Assembly: GCF_029542625.1 (NCBI RefSeq) | Contig: NZ_CP120733.1 | Location: 2,666,001 to 2,730,000, forward strand | From: Tepidibacter hydrothermalis | GTDB taxonomy: Bacteria; Bacillota; Clostridia; Peptostreptococcales; Peptostreptococcaceae | Length of the DNA stretch: 64,000 nt | Direction: 5' to 3' | In this document: positions 1 through 7,826 of the stretch, piece after piece | How positions within the stretch are numbered: the first letter of the stretch is position 1 | Layout of the letters: every line of letters begins with the position of its first letter | Notes under the pieces: model-generated | The model's input: the letters and a program-made list of their open reading frames with translations, nothing else | What the model was told of the DNA's origin: nothing | Database searches by the model: none | Made by a program: the position numbers and the translations under genes

Positions 1-642
1 CTCTTCAATAAACTTCTTTTTTAACATATCATAAGCTTTTATAATAAAATGTCCACTCCCACATGCAGGGTCTAAAACTTTGATAAAAGGTTTCTTTACT
101 ATATCCTCATTTAGGATAGTTTTATTTAAAATATAATCTATTATAAACCCAGGTGTATAAAACTGCCCAAGAGACTTTCTAATCTCCTCATCCATAAAAA
201 CTTCATACAAATCTCCAAGTATCGTATTATCCATCCTCTGCAAATAATCTACATGTATTTTTATTTTATTTATTGCATTGTACATTACAGATACTTCATC
301 TTCATTTAATTGGCTTTCACTTAAATCTATTTCTTCACAAAACAAATTCAAATCTTCATAGTTTTCTGTATTTTTAAGATAAATTTTTAACAGCTCATTG
401 AGCTTATTCTCTATAATAAATTGTTTTTCATTACAAACCCCTAGCCTAAATCCATTATTCTGAAATATCCTAAGTAAAAAAACCTTATTAATAAAAATAT
501 AAGCTTGCCTAAACGCCAAAGATTCATCACAATTTTTGTATTTAATGCTTAAAATCCTTATATATATATCAGTCAATTGCCTGTGCACCTTTTTAAATTT
601 AAATACTAATTTTTCTTTAGTAAAGTTCGATTTATTGTCCAT
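1..642 (-). CDS. N6-adenine DNA methylase, Eco57I/type IIG-like (N-terminal part)
   Basis: The frame runs off the left edge, so only the first 214 codons are present. The ATG at 642 follows an AAGGAG ribosome binding site; another ATG 4 bases upstream meets a stop within a few codons. The first 150 residues are an alpha-helical region typical of type IIG and Eco57I-like methylases. Next comes an LGQFYTP block (about residues 165-171) and the SAM-binding motif I DPACGSGHF (about 194-202). Such enzymes methylate adenine in a recognition sequence, and type IIG forms also cut DNA. The catalytic NPPY motif and any nuclease or target-recognition domain would lie outside the window, so methylase-only and restriction-methylase forms cannot be told apart. 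It follows the patatin-like gene on the same strand with only a hairpin between them. Confidence 0.8.
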   Translation of the reverse strand, partial: MDNKSNFTKEKLVFKFKKVHRQLTDIYIRILSIKYKNCDESLAFRQAYIFINKVFLLRIFQNNGFRLGVCNEKQFIIENKLNELLKIYLKNTENYEDLNLFCEEIDLSESQLNEDEVSVMYNAINKIKIHVDYLQRMDNTILGDLYEVFMDEEIRKSLGQFYTPGFIIDYILNKTILNEDIVKKPFIKVLDPACGSGHFIIKAYDMLKKKFIEE

Positions 643-660
643 ACATCGCTCCTTAGCATT

Positions 661-707
661 TATTTGTTTAAATAAATTATACTACAGCTAATTTATTTAA
701 ACAAATA
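661..707. other. Perfect 19-bp inverted repeat between the patatin and methylase genes
   Basis: The arms at 661-679 and 689-707 are exactly complementary, with a 9-base loop. The hairpin starts next to the patatin stop codon and ends just upstream of the methylase ribosome binding site. No long T-run follows on the minus strand, so it may be a weak terminator, an mRNA-end stabiliser or a processing site rather than a classical terminator. Confidence 0.6.
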
Positions 708-1616
708 TTAGAACCATTTATTGTTAATCCAACTATCTATAAATTTTATATCATAACTGTCTGCAACGTTAATTAAATAAGGTATTTCTTTACAATCATC
801 TAATGCAATAGACTTAGAAAGTTCAGGATTAGCTCTTAAAAAATTATTCCTTAATAATTCGCGACTATAATAACTATCCGCATCCGTATTTCCCTCAAAC
901 AATATATTAAGAAGTGGATATGGAGGATTTTGACTTAGACCCCACTCTATAGCTCCCCACTTTCTAGTATCTGCTTTTATATTCGTTGGAGTAAAGCCAG
1001 TTCCAATAGATAAAAGTCTCATATCCTCAAGTTTTTTATTGGCTCCCTTTGAGTCCTTAGCAACACAAATAGACGCTAAACTAGGATTATTTGCAATAAC
1101 ACCTCCATCTATATGTTTTTTATGAGATGGAAAATATATAGGAGCTGCACTACTATACAAAGCTACATCTATTACATACTCATTAGACGTTCCCTTGTCT
1201 TCAAAATTAGTATAAAACGTAGGTTTCCAACTCCCACCATCTTTACTTATAACCTCAAAACTAGGTATTAATACTTTCTTTTTTAAATCCTTCAACTTAA
1301 GTTTTTTAGGAAATACCCTCATAAGAACTTCCTTCAAATGCTTATTGTTATACTTAGGTCTGAAAAGTTCATTGTATTTAGGAGAAAATATATACTTACA
1401 GTTTAACTTAGAATATAAATTTAGTATTTCTTTGATAGATAAGCCATAAGCAAGACCTAGAGCTATAAAAGAACCAGTTGATGTGCCCGCAAATAAATCT
1501 GTACTTTTTATTAATCTAGGATTTTCTTTTTCTAATCTTTGCAGTATAGTAGCACTAAGAACTCCCCTTATTCCACCACCATCAAACGCCATTATTCTAT
1601 ACGTTCGCTTCCCCAT
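708..1616 (-). CDS. Patatin-like phospholipase
   Basis: This 302-residue protein shows the complete patatin catalytic signature: the oxyanion-hole loop DGGGIRG at residues 12-18, the nucleophile elbow GTSTG at 44-48 (Ser46), and the catalytic aspartate in DGG at 170-172. Patatin-family enzymes are Ser-Asp dyad acyl hydrolases that release fatty acids from membrane phospholipids or galactolipids. There is no signal peptide or membrane segment, so it is probably cytoplasmic. The ATG at 1616 has an AAGGGGG ribosome binding site about 8 bases upstream. Standalone patatins occur widely in bacteria; similar proteins (CapV) are effectors of CBASS phage defence, but no cyclic-nucleotide synthase is visible here. 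The neighbouring DNA methylase leaves a defence role possible but unproven. Confidence 0.82.
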   Translation of the reverse strand: MGKRTYRIMAFDGGGIRGVLSATILQRLEKENPRLIKSTDLFAGTSTGSFIALGLAYGLSIKEILNLYSKLNCKYIFSPKYNELFRPKYNNKHLKEVLMRVFPKKLKLKDLKKKVLIPSFEVISKDGGSWKPTFYTNFEDKGTSNEYVIDVALYSSAAPIYFPSHKKHIDGGVIANNPSLASICVAKDSKGANKKLEDMRLLSIGTGFTPTNIKADTRKWGAIEWGLSQNPPYPLLNILFEGNTDADSYYSRELLRNNFLRANPELSKSIALDDCKEIPYLINVADSYDIKFIDSWINNKWF

Positions 1617-1663
1617 ATAAATACCCCCTTAAAACATCTTAATATTATGCTATGTTCTAGAGG

Positions 1664-1697
1664 GGTATGTGGTGAAACCAGTCCTAACGGACATACC
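1664..1697 (-). other. Small three-way-junction-like structure in the patatin leader
   Basis: On the minus strand a 7-bp closing stem (GGTATGT with ACATACC) encloses two small hairpins, GGTTTCACC and a GTCC/GGAC stem that shares bases with the closing stem. It lies about 50-80 bases upstream of the patatin start. It does not match a riboswitch consensus known to me. The inner stems are short, so the fold needs an energy calculation. Confidence 0.35.
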
Positions 1698-1733
1698 TAT
1701 TAAACTTTTTATCCTATTTTGTTGCGAGTATAG

Positions 1734-1931
1734 AAATGATGCCCATTAAAATACCTCTACTTAATTAAAGATTTTTATAAAACTACAGATTACGCCTTAT
1801 TAAATATCCTAAAAACTCTAAACTCGCCCAGCTCAAACAACGAGTTTTCTTGACGTATATTTAAACACCATAATCTAAGTTTCATAGAAAAATTTTTAAA
1901 AAAGTAGCTAACATTTTAATGAACATCATTT
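1734..1931. repeat. 198-bp imperfect palindromic element, copy A
   Basis: The left arm beginning at 1734 (AAATGATG) and the right arm ending at 1931 (CATCATTT) are inverted copies along about 70 bases each, with scattered mismatches. The centre (about 1800-1862) is clearly related to the centre of a second palindrome at 21574-21761 when that one is read on the opposite strand. It contains no reading frame. The structure fits a small non-autonomous mobile or REP-like element. The rest of the 1617-2286 gap holds only the small leader structure at 1664-1697 and the promoter at 2218-2246. Confidence 0.75.
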
Positions 1932-2217
1932 TAACTTTATTCTAATACTATTTACCTAATACTGCTATCTCATTTCTAAAAAACTTATTTTACTATGGAA
2001 ATCCCCAAAAAATATATAATAAAATATCTAATATTTTATTCATAATATTTTTAGGTTCTGTTAAACCTATTTGTATAAGTTATAATTGAATATGCACAAA
2101 AATATTTGGTTAAACTTTAGGCTTGATTTTGGGGTGTTTTTTTTCACTAACTATTATATTATCCTAAATAATATCAATATCTTTATAAAATAAAATCACA
2201 GATTTAATTTACAAATA

Positions 2218-2246
2218 TTTACATGCAGAACTTAATATACTATAAT
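2218..2246 (+). promoter_or_regulatory. Sigma-70 promoter for the small membrane protein-yidC pair
   Basis: A -35 box TTTACA (2218-2223), a 17-base spacer and a perfect -10 box TATAAT (2241-2246) lie about 40 bases upstream of the start codon at 2287. Transcription would start near 2253. Confidence 0.7.
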
Positions 2247-2286
2247 TATATTAATAATCATATAAATTTCTTAACGAGGTGAACTA

Positions 2287-2517
2287 ATGAAGTTAGATCT
2301 AAATAATGTTATATATATATTAATCTATATAACGTTCTTATTATCAACAATTGGATGTTTAGCTTACTTTTATGAAAAACGTACATCTTACCAAATTGAA
2401 TATATTTTAATAAAAAATATATTTTTAAATAGATTTAAGTATTCTGAAATATTAGAACCACGACAGTACTTTAGTTTTCAAAAGTATGTTATTTGGAGGT
2501 ATTATAGTTTATTCTAA
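2287..2517 (+). CDS. Small membrane protein of unknown function
   Basis: This 76-residue protein has an ATG preceded by a GAGGTG ribosome binding site and lies directly behind a good sigma-70 promoter, which supports it as a real gene. Residues 8-28 form one hydrophobic segment. The remainder is basic and aromatic (many Tyr, Phe, Arg, Lys) and likely faces the cytoplasm or lies on the membrane surface. I do not recognise a family. It is followed 54 bases later by a YidC/Oxa1 paralogue, so the two are probably co-transcribed, and this protein could be a partner or substrate of that insertase. That link is inference from position only. Confidence 0.6.
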   Translation: MKLDLNNVIYILIYITFLLSTIGCLAYFYEKRTSYQIEYILIKNIFLNRFKYSEILEPRQYFSFQKYVIWRYYSLF

Positions 2518-2571
2518 TTTGAAATGAACCTTTTTATAAACCTAAATTTTAAAATTAAAGGAGAAAATAAA

Positions 2572-3222
2572 ATGGATTTCATTTCAAGTGTATTACAAAA
2601 TTTATTAAATATATTATTTAGTTTTACAGGAGATTTAGGACTTTCAATAGTCTACATAACCTTAGTGGTAAAACTGCTTTTAATTCCACTATCTTTAAAA
2701 CAAAGGTTTTCTATGGTAAAACATCAAAACTTAGCAGAAAAAATTAATCATATAAAAGAAAAATATAAAGACAATACTATAGAACTGGAGAGACAACTAC
2801 AGAAACATTCAACCGAAAGCATGAAAAGTATGTTAGGATGTTCAACACTTTTAATACAGATGCCTATAATTTATTCACTATACAATACATTTTTAAATAT
2901 GCCACAAAATTCAGCAAGTATATTGATTCCATGGATTAGTAGTTTAAATGTATCAGATAATTTATTTATCATACCTTGTATCTATACTTTAACTATGTTA
3001 GCTCCCAGTTTAATAAGTTTTATTCCATATTTCAAGGTAAGTTCTCAAATTGCATTTAGTAAGCAAATGGCTATATCTACAGTTATAATGAGTTTTATAT
3101 TAACAGCTAAGACTCCAGTAGCAATTGGATTATATTTTATAACTAGTAGTGTATATTCTTTAATTGAAGATGTTTGCTTTAGAATATATGTTAAACATAA
3201 AAGTAAATTAATTATAAATTGA
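2572..3222 (+). CDS. YidC/Oxa1-family membrane protein insertase, short paralogue
   Basis: This 216-residue protein carries the core of the YidC/Oxa1/Alb3 fold. It has a first hydrophobic segment (about residues 20-40), then the conserved cytoplasmic hairpin with SLKQRFSMVK (41-50), whose Arg45 corresponds to the groove arginine needed for insertion in Gram-positive YidC. An IKEKYK helix and further membrane segments follow. The start at 2572 has an AAAGGAG ribosome binding site; an upstream in-frame ATG at 2524 lacks one. It has no lipoprotein signal peptide and is shorter than the usual housekeeping SpoIIIJ or YidC, so it is more likely a second, dedicated insertase. It forms a two-gene unit with the small membrane protein upstream and ends in a clear terminator. 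Confidence 0.85.
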   Translation: MDFISSVLQNLLNILFSFTGDLGLSIVYITLVVKLLLIPLSLKQRFSMVKHQNLAEKINHIKEKYKDNTIELERQLQKHSTESMKSMLGCSTLLIQMPIIYSLYNTFLNMPQNSASILIPWISSLNVSDNLFIIPCIYTLTMLAPSLISFIPYFKVSSQIAFSKQMAISTVIMSFILTAKTPVAIGLYFITSSVYSLIEDVCFRIYVKHKSKLIIN

Positions 3223-3228
3223 TATAGT

Positions 3229-3267
3229 AATCAGCTATCTTATGACGTAGATAGCTGATTTTTTATT
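3229..3267 (+). terminator. Rho-independent terminator of the yidC-like unit
   Basis: The inverted repeat ATCAGCTATCT / AGATAGCTGAT is followed by TTTTTT just after the yidC-like stop codon. Confidence 0.85.
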
Positions 3268-3346
3268 AAAATGTTAACTAATCAGCGGTATTTAAATGAG
3301 TCTATTTTCCTCTTAAGCAGATATTTGTTTTTTTAATTTCGAACAC

Positions 3347-3377
3347 TAAAAAAGACCCAGCAAAAGCTGAGTCTTTA
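3347..3377 (-). terminator. Rho-independent terminator of RNase P RNA
   Basis: Read on the minus strand, AAAGACTCAGC and GCTGGGTCTTT form a stem with a TTTT loop, followed by a T-run. It sits directly after the 3' end of rnpB. Confidence 0.85.
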
Positions 3378-3379
3378 TT

Positions 3380-3738
3380 TCAAATGAGTAAATCTATAAG
3401 CCGAGTTCTGTAATAAATAGTCATCTATCTAGGCCTATTGTTACCAATAGGCTCAAGCGACCTACCATCGGAAAGGGAACGAGCAGCTCCCCTTTCTAGT
3501 TCCTACTTGGTCTTGCTCCAGGTGGGGTTTACATAGCCAACTAGTCACCTAGTTGCTGGTGAGCTCTTACCTCACCTTTCCATCCTTACCATAATAAATT
3601 ATGGCGGTTTATTTCTGTTGCACTATCCTTAAAGTCGCCTTCACTGGGTGTTATCCAGCACCCTGCTCTGTGGAGCTCGGACTTTCCTCGTGTTTGCACA
3701 CGTAACTATCCGACTTACTCATTATTTATTTTTTCAAC
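3380..3738 (-). ncRNA. rnpB: RNase P RNA (M1-type ribozyme)
   Basis: The minus strand carries the universal core blocks of bacterial RNase P RNA: GAGGAAAGTCCGAGCTCC near the 5' end, the AGGGTGCTGGATAAC and CCAGTGAAGGCGAC region, and the closing ACAGAACTCGGCTTATAG at the 3' end. The two ends (AATGAGTAAGTC and GATTTACTCATT) pair to form helix P1. The arrangement fits the ancestral type A common in Clostridia. The RNA is the catalytic part of the enzyme that trims tRNA 5' leaders. The gene lies immediately downstream of eam but has its own promoter and terminator. The exact ends are approximate. Confidence 0.95.
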
Positions 3739-3745
3739 AAAATGT

Positions 3746-3774
3746 ATTGTATCACAATATAATATTATTGTCAA
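3746..3774 (-). promoter_or_regulatory. Sigma-70 promoter of rnpB
   Basis: On the minus strand TTGACA (3769-3774), a 17-base spacer and TACAAT (3746-3751) give a near-consensus promoter about 10 bases upstream of the RNase P RNA. It lies within a few bases of the eam stop codon. Confidence 0.8.
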
Positions 3775-3777
3775 AAA

Positions 3778-5034
3778 CTATTTGATAACTTCTTTTATAT
3801 CTACAGAAGGATGATTCTCATATTTTACGATTTCACCTTCCCAGGTTCTTATCATTACAAAATCTTTTCCTCTTGAAATTAAGTATTGAGGAAGTATAGG
3901 AGTTTTCCCTTTACCTTTTGGAGCATTAACTATATATGTTGGAACCGCCAATCCAGACGTGTACCCTCTTAAGTACTCCATTATCTCAATTCCATCATCT
4001 ATAGATGTATTAAAATGCGTAGTTCCCTTAACATGCTTTGCATGGAATATATAGTAAGGTCTTACTCTACACTTTAACAATTCATGATTTAAGCATCTCA
4101 TAACAAACTTATCATTATTTATTCCATTTAATAATACAGCTTGATTTCCAAGAGGCACTCCAGAATTTGCAAGTTTTTCGCACGCAGCTTTTGTCTCTTC
4201 TGTAATCTCCATAGGATGATTAAAGTGAGTATTTATAAATATAGGATGGTACTTTTTAATCATATTACAAAACTCATCAGTAATTCTTTGAGGCATAGTA
4301 ACTAGAGTTCTACTTCCAAGTCTTATATAATCAACATGAGGAATAGCTCTTAATTGACTTATTACCCACTCTAAATAATCATCATTTAGTGTAAGTGGAT
4401 CTCCTCCTGTTATTAATACATCCCTTATTTCTTCATTTTCTTTTATATAATCTATAGACTCTTGTATAACATCTTTAGATTTAGCCTCATCACATTGACC
4501 TATATTTCTTCTTCTCTGACAGTGTCTACAATACATAGCACATTCATTAGTAACATTTATTATAAGTCTATCTGGATATCTTCTAGTTATACTTCCAGCA
4601 GGATTTGTAAATTCTTCTCCCATAGGATCTAAATCGTCTACATTATCTTGAAGTTCTATAAACTCAGGTATAGACATAAGTTTTACAGGATCTAATTTTT
4701 CTTTTGGATCTATTAAGCTTAAATAATATGGAGATACAGCCCATCTAAATTGTTTGCCAACCTCTTCTATTCTCTTAATTTCTTTATCTGTTAGATCTAG
4801 TATTTTAGATAAAGTATCTACATCCCCGATTCTATTCGATAATTGCCATTTATAGTTATTCCAATCTTCCTCAGTTCCTCCAAGAACAGATAGAATTTTA
4901 TTTTTTCTCTCAAGTAACGCTTCCTGATTTTCCAAGCCTTTAGGTATAGTTTTTTTAGCCTCTAAATAGTCCTCTATTCTACCCTTTAACTCCTCGGCTC
5001 TTTTTAATGAAATTTGTCTTTTATTGTTTTCCAT
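3778..5034 (-). CDS. eam: Glutamate 2,3-aminomutase (radical SAM, PLP)
   Basis: The 418-residue protein belongs to the lysine 2,3-aminomutase family. The radical SAM cluster motif CxxxCxxC is C165-C169-C172, and the PLP lysine lies in GKGKTP (K377). Lysine 2,3-aminomutase holds the substrate side-chain amine with two aspartates (Asp293 and Asp330 of the Clostridium subterminale enzyme). Here those sites are Lys333 (in HAKHVKG) and Asn370 (in YIVNAPKG), the pair described for Clostridioides difficile glutamate 2,3-aminomutase. The predicted reaction is interconversion of L-glutamate and beta-glutamate, and beta-glutamate is a known compatible solute. No lysine-degradation genes adjoin it, which agrees. 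The start codon has an AGGAGG ribosome binding site. It is monocistronic and immediately upstream of rnpB. Confidence 0.85.
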   Translation of the reverse strand: MENNKRQISLKRAEELKGRIEDYLEAKKTIPKGLENQEALLERKNKILSVLGGTEEDWNNYKWQLSNRIGDVDTLSKILDLTDKEIKRIEEVGKQFRWAVSPYYLSLIDPKEKLDPVKLMSIPEFIELQDNVDDLDPMGEEFTNPAGSITRRYPDRLIINVTNECAMYCRHCQRRRNIGQCDEAKSKDVIQESIDYIKENEEIRDVLITGGDPLTLNDDYLEWVISQLRAIPHVDYIRLGSRTLVTMPQRITDEFCNMIKKYHPIFINTHFNHPMEITEETKAACEKLANSGVPLGNQAVLLNGINNDKFVMRCLNHELLKCRVRPYYIFHAKHVKGTTHFNTSIDDGIEIMEYLRGYTSGLAVPTYIVNAPKGKGKTPILPQYLISRGKDFVMIRTWEGEIVKYENHPSVDIKEVIK

Positions 5035-5512
5035 TTAAAACCTCCTAATATTGCATTATTTATTTTAAATATGAAGAATCATACTATTGTAACATTTTTA
5101 CATTAAAATAGAAGTTGTTTCTATTTTTAATAATTTTTAGTTTAAATTATACTTTTATAACTATATTATTAATATTCCAAATTTTAAGTCTTATATAGGT
5201 GTAAATACTACCACATAAACTATAAGTTGATATTATATTTATACAACAATTTAAACTATAAAATTTTTATAGCTTAATTAATTGGATATTTTCGACATTT
5301 TTCGCTATTTTCCTAGTCAAACATACTCTATAAAGTCTCAATTATGCATATTCATTGTGATCAATTGAATTTAGATATTGTATCTAGGTAAGAATTTCAT
5401 AAAGATTTGTAAATTCTAATTTCGAAGTTTTTAGAGTAAAACAGTTCTATTTATTATATCATTCTTAAAGTTAAAAGTAAATATTTTTCTTAAAATTCCC
5501 ATTATAATCTTA
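5035..5512. other. Gene-free AT-rich intergenic region
   Basis: No credible reading frame or RNA family is seen. It must contain the eam promoter but I could not pick an unambiguous one. A short perfect palindrome CTATAAAATTTTTATAG lies near 5255. The stretch is very AT-rich and may hold decayed repeat sequence. Confidence 0.4.
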
Positions 5513-5551
5513 GGAAAAGAAAGACAGTTATTTATTATAAATAACTGTCTT
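5513..5551 (-). terminator. Terminator of the cation/proton antiporter gene
   Basis: AAGACAGTTATTTAT and its complement form a 13 to 15-bp stem that overlaps the end of the antiporter frame. A T-rich tract follows on the minus strand. Confidence 0.75.
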
Positions 5552-7409
5552 CCCTTATACTTCCAAGTATATTTTTTGCTTTTTTAACATTATGACTTTC
5601 TCCAACAATCATTATAATGTCTCCCGGTTGAAGTATATTATATCCATGAGGTATTATTTTTTCAGCCCCTCTTAATATTGATAAAATTAAGCAATCTCCT
5701 GGTAAAACCACTTTATTTAATGGTTTTAAAAAATATTCTTCATTTTCAAGATATACTTCTTCTATCATAAAATCTTCTTCTTCAAACAATAAAGAAAACG
5801 CTTTTGGATGTATTATAAAATGTTCTGCCATAAAAGCAGTTGCAAATTCTGGCGATACACTCATAGCTCCGTATAAAGACTCTCCTTTAGGTGTTGACTG
5901 ACTATTAGTTAATAGAATTATATGATCTATACCAAATTCAACCTTACATATTTCACAAATTTCAGTATTCATATCTTCTATACTTTTTGCAACAACAACT
6001 GTATCTGCTTTGTCTATTCCTATTTCTTCAAGCCATTTACTATCAGTTGCATCTCCTAAATATACAGTTTCTCCAGTAGCACTTATCTTATCAAACTGAG
6101 ATTTATTATATGTTACAAAAGTCAAATTCATTTCGAACTTTTTAAGCCTTCTAGCAAGCAACATACTTTTATCATTAATACCTATTATAAATATATTTTT
6201 TTTATTTTTAAGATCAATTTTAGGCATCATTTGATTAAATACAAGAGGCGAAAATGTACAAGTTATTATAGCAACTAATATAATAGCACCATTAGTCTCC
6301 TCTTTTATAAGTCCAAGCTTTAACCCTATGGCACTTGCAGCTATAATAAGGCTAAGTCTTGAGGATAGCAAAAATCCTGCTGCTATACTTTTTTTCATAG
6401 AAAAATTAAATTTCAAAAGTAAAGATGGTATTACTTTTACTGCGTACACAGCGATTAGTAAAGCTGGTACAAGGTATATTGCCTTTGGATTATTAATAAC
6501 TGCCTTAATATCAAAGTTAGCCCCAACCATTATAAAGAATATAGGTACAAAGAATCCATATCCTATTGCGTCAAGTTTAACATATAAATCCGATTTGTCT
6601 TTCTCATCTAGCAGGGCAACTATAAGACCTGCTAAAAATGTCCCCAGAATAATTTCAGTTCCAAGACTTTGAGCTAAAGCTATGAATATCAATATTAAAG
6701 AAAACGCTCCTCTAACCTTTATCTGAGATGTAGTATCAGCTAGTTCTTTTACTATCTTATTATCTACTACAAACCTAAGTCCCATTCTATAAAAGACAAA
6801 AAATGCAACAAATAATAGTAAAATTAAAAGCACTTCATAAGTTGCCTTTGATGTATAAAATGTAACAAAAAATGTTATAAGTACCATAGTAACAAAATCA
6901 GATATCAAAGAAGTAAGCAATATTGTTTGCCCATATTCTGAGTTTATTATATTTTTTTCTTTTAATATAGGAACTACTATTCCTAAAGAGGTAGTACTAA
7001 GTATCAAGCTCATAAGGGCTACATTAGATACAAGTCCAAATGCTTTAAACATGTACGCTATAACAAATGATAAAATCAATGTTATAAGAAATAAAATTAT
7101 AGATACCAGCAATGGTTTTTTATACCACTTAGCTTCAGAACTTTTGTTAGTTGGCTTCATCAAATTAAAATCAATTTCAAGACCTGACAAAAACATTAAA
7201 AATGCAAATCCAAACGTGTACAGGAAGTCAAGCTGAGGACTCTCTTGAATCAAGTTAAATCCACTCTTTCCTATAATCATTCCGGACACTATTTCTCCAA
7301 CCACTATAGGTATTGGTATAAACTTAATTTTAGTTATTAATATAGGTACAAATGTAGCAAGTAAAATTATTATCAACAAAGATATATATGAAATAGATGA
7401 ATGTTCCAT
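5535..7409 (-). CDS. KefB/CPA2-type cation:proton antiporter with TrkA-N and TrkA-C domains
   Basis: This 624-residue protein has three parts. Residues 1-400 form a 12-13 helix Na+/H+ exchanger domain of the CPA2 family, with a GEIVSGMIIGKSG block near the N-terminus and an LSTTSLGIVVPIL core segment. Residues 405-520 form a Rossmann TrkA-N domain beginning IFIIGINDKSMLLARRL, which binds nucleotide in KefC and KTN proteins. Residues 535-624 form a TrkA-C (RCK_C) domain. Such proteins exchange K+ or Na+ for protons and are gated through the cytoplasmic nucleotide domain. The TrkA-N loop departs from the classic GxGxxG (GINDKS), so NAD binding is uncertain. It is monocistronic with its own terminator. 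Confidence 0.85.
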   Translation of the reverse strand: MEHSSISYISLLIIILLATFVPILITKIKFIPIPIVVGEIVSGMIIGKSGFNLIQESPQLDFLYTFGFAFLMFLSGLEIDFNLMKPTNKSSEAKWYKKPLLVSIILFLITLILSFVIAYMFKAFGLVSNVALMSLILSTTSLGIVVPILKEKNIINSEYGQTILLTSLISDFVTMVLITFFVTFYTSKATYEVLLILLLFVAFFVFYRMGLRFVVDNKIVKELADTTSQIKVRGAFSLILIFIALAQSLGTEIILGTFLAGLIVALLDEKDKSDLYVKLDAIGYGFFVPIFFIMVGANFDIKAVINNPKAIYLVPALLIAVYAVKVIPSLLLKFNFSMKKSIAAGFLLSSRLSLIIAASAIGLKLGLIKEETNGAIILVAIITCTFSPLVFNQMMPKIDLKNKKNIFIIGINDKSMLLARRLKKFEMNLTFVTYNKSQFDKISATGETVYLGDATDSKWLEEIGIDKADTVVVAKSIEDMNTEICEICKVEFGIDHIILLTNSQSTPKGESLYGAMSVSPEFATAFMAEHFIIHPKAFSLLFEEEDFMIEEVYLENEEYFLKPLNKVVLPGDCLILSILRGAEKIIPHGYNILQPGDIIMIVGESHNVKKAKNILGSIREDSYL

Positions 7410-7708
7410 ACAAATCTCCCCCTCTCTTATCTATTAATATTATTCTTTTATTAAGCAATATCTATACCAAGTCTACATATTCAAATCTATTTTTCTTAAT
7501 ATTTTCTATTCACTTTTATATTAAATACCCTTTATCTGGTGATTTTAACCATGTATACAATAAAAAAATTTACTTCTTCATACTGCAATTACTTATATTA
7601 ATAAAAACTTTCCCAGAACTTAATTAAGTAAACAAATTTTTATCTAATATAATTATCAATATGTCTAAAATCTATACTTTATGTTTTAACTATGGACTTT
7701 TTATAAAT

Positions 7709-7743
7709 AAAAAAGGTATGATTGATCTCAATCATACCTTTTT
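7709..7743. terminator. Terminator downstream of cstA, usable in both directions
   Basis: AAAAAAGGTATGATTGA and its inverse AATCATACCTTTTT form a strong stem flanked by A- and T-runs. It lies after the cstA 3' untranslated region. The remainder of the 7410-7826 gap contains no convincing gene; short open frames on the plus strand lack ribosome binding sites. Confidence 0.8.
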
Positions 7744-7822
7744 GTTTCATATTGATACATTTATCATATTGATAGCTTTTTCCTTGTGTTTCAAAACGAT
7801 ACACATGTTTCATTTTGATACA
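7743..7822. repeat. Cluster of TGTTTCA-N3-(T/C)GATACA palindromes in the cstA 3' region
   Basis: Three close copies lie at 7743-7759, 7787-7803 and 7806-7822, and a degenerate copy at about 7761-7777. Each is a 17-base imperfect palindrome (TGT.TCA...TGA.ACA). They sit between the cstA stop codon and its terminator. They resemble a multi-site operator or tandem RNA hairpins. Confidence 0.6.
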
Positions 7823-7826
7823 TTCA

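Noticed and set aside
708-1616. CBASS effector call for the patatin-like protein
   Set aside because: No CD-NTase or other CBASS gene is within view; kept as a speculative finding only.
2052-2072. Insertion-sequence end (AGGTTCTGTTAAACCT) upstream of the small membrane protein
   Set aside because: It resembles IS6-type ends only slightly, no transposase or second end is seen, and the match is too short.
3778-5034. Lysine 2,3-aminomutase (kamA)
   Set aside because: The two aspartates that recognise lysine are replaced by Lys333 and Asn370, and no lysine-degradation genes adjoin it.
7743-7822. CRISPR array
   Set aside because: The repeats are 17 bases, palindromic and nearly contiguous, without uniform spacers.
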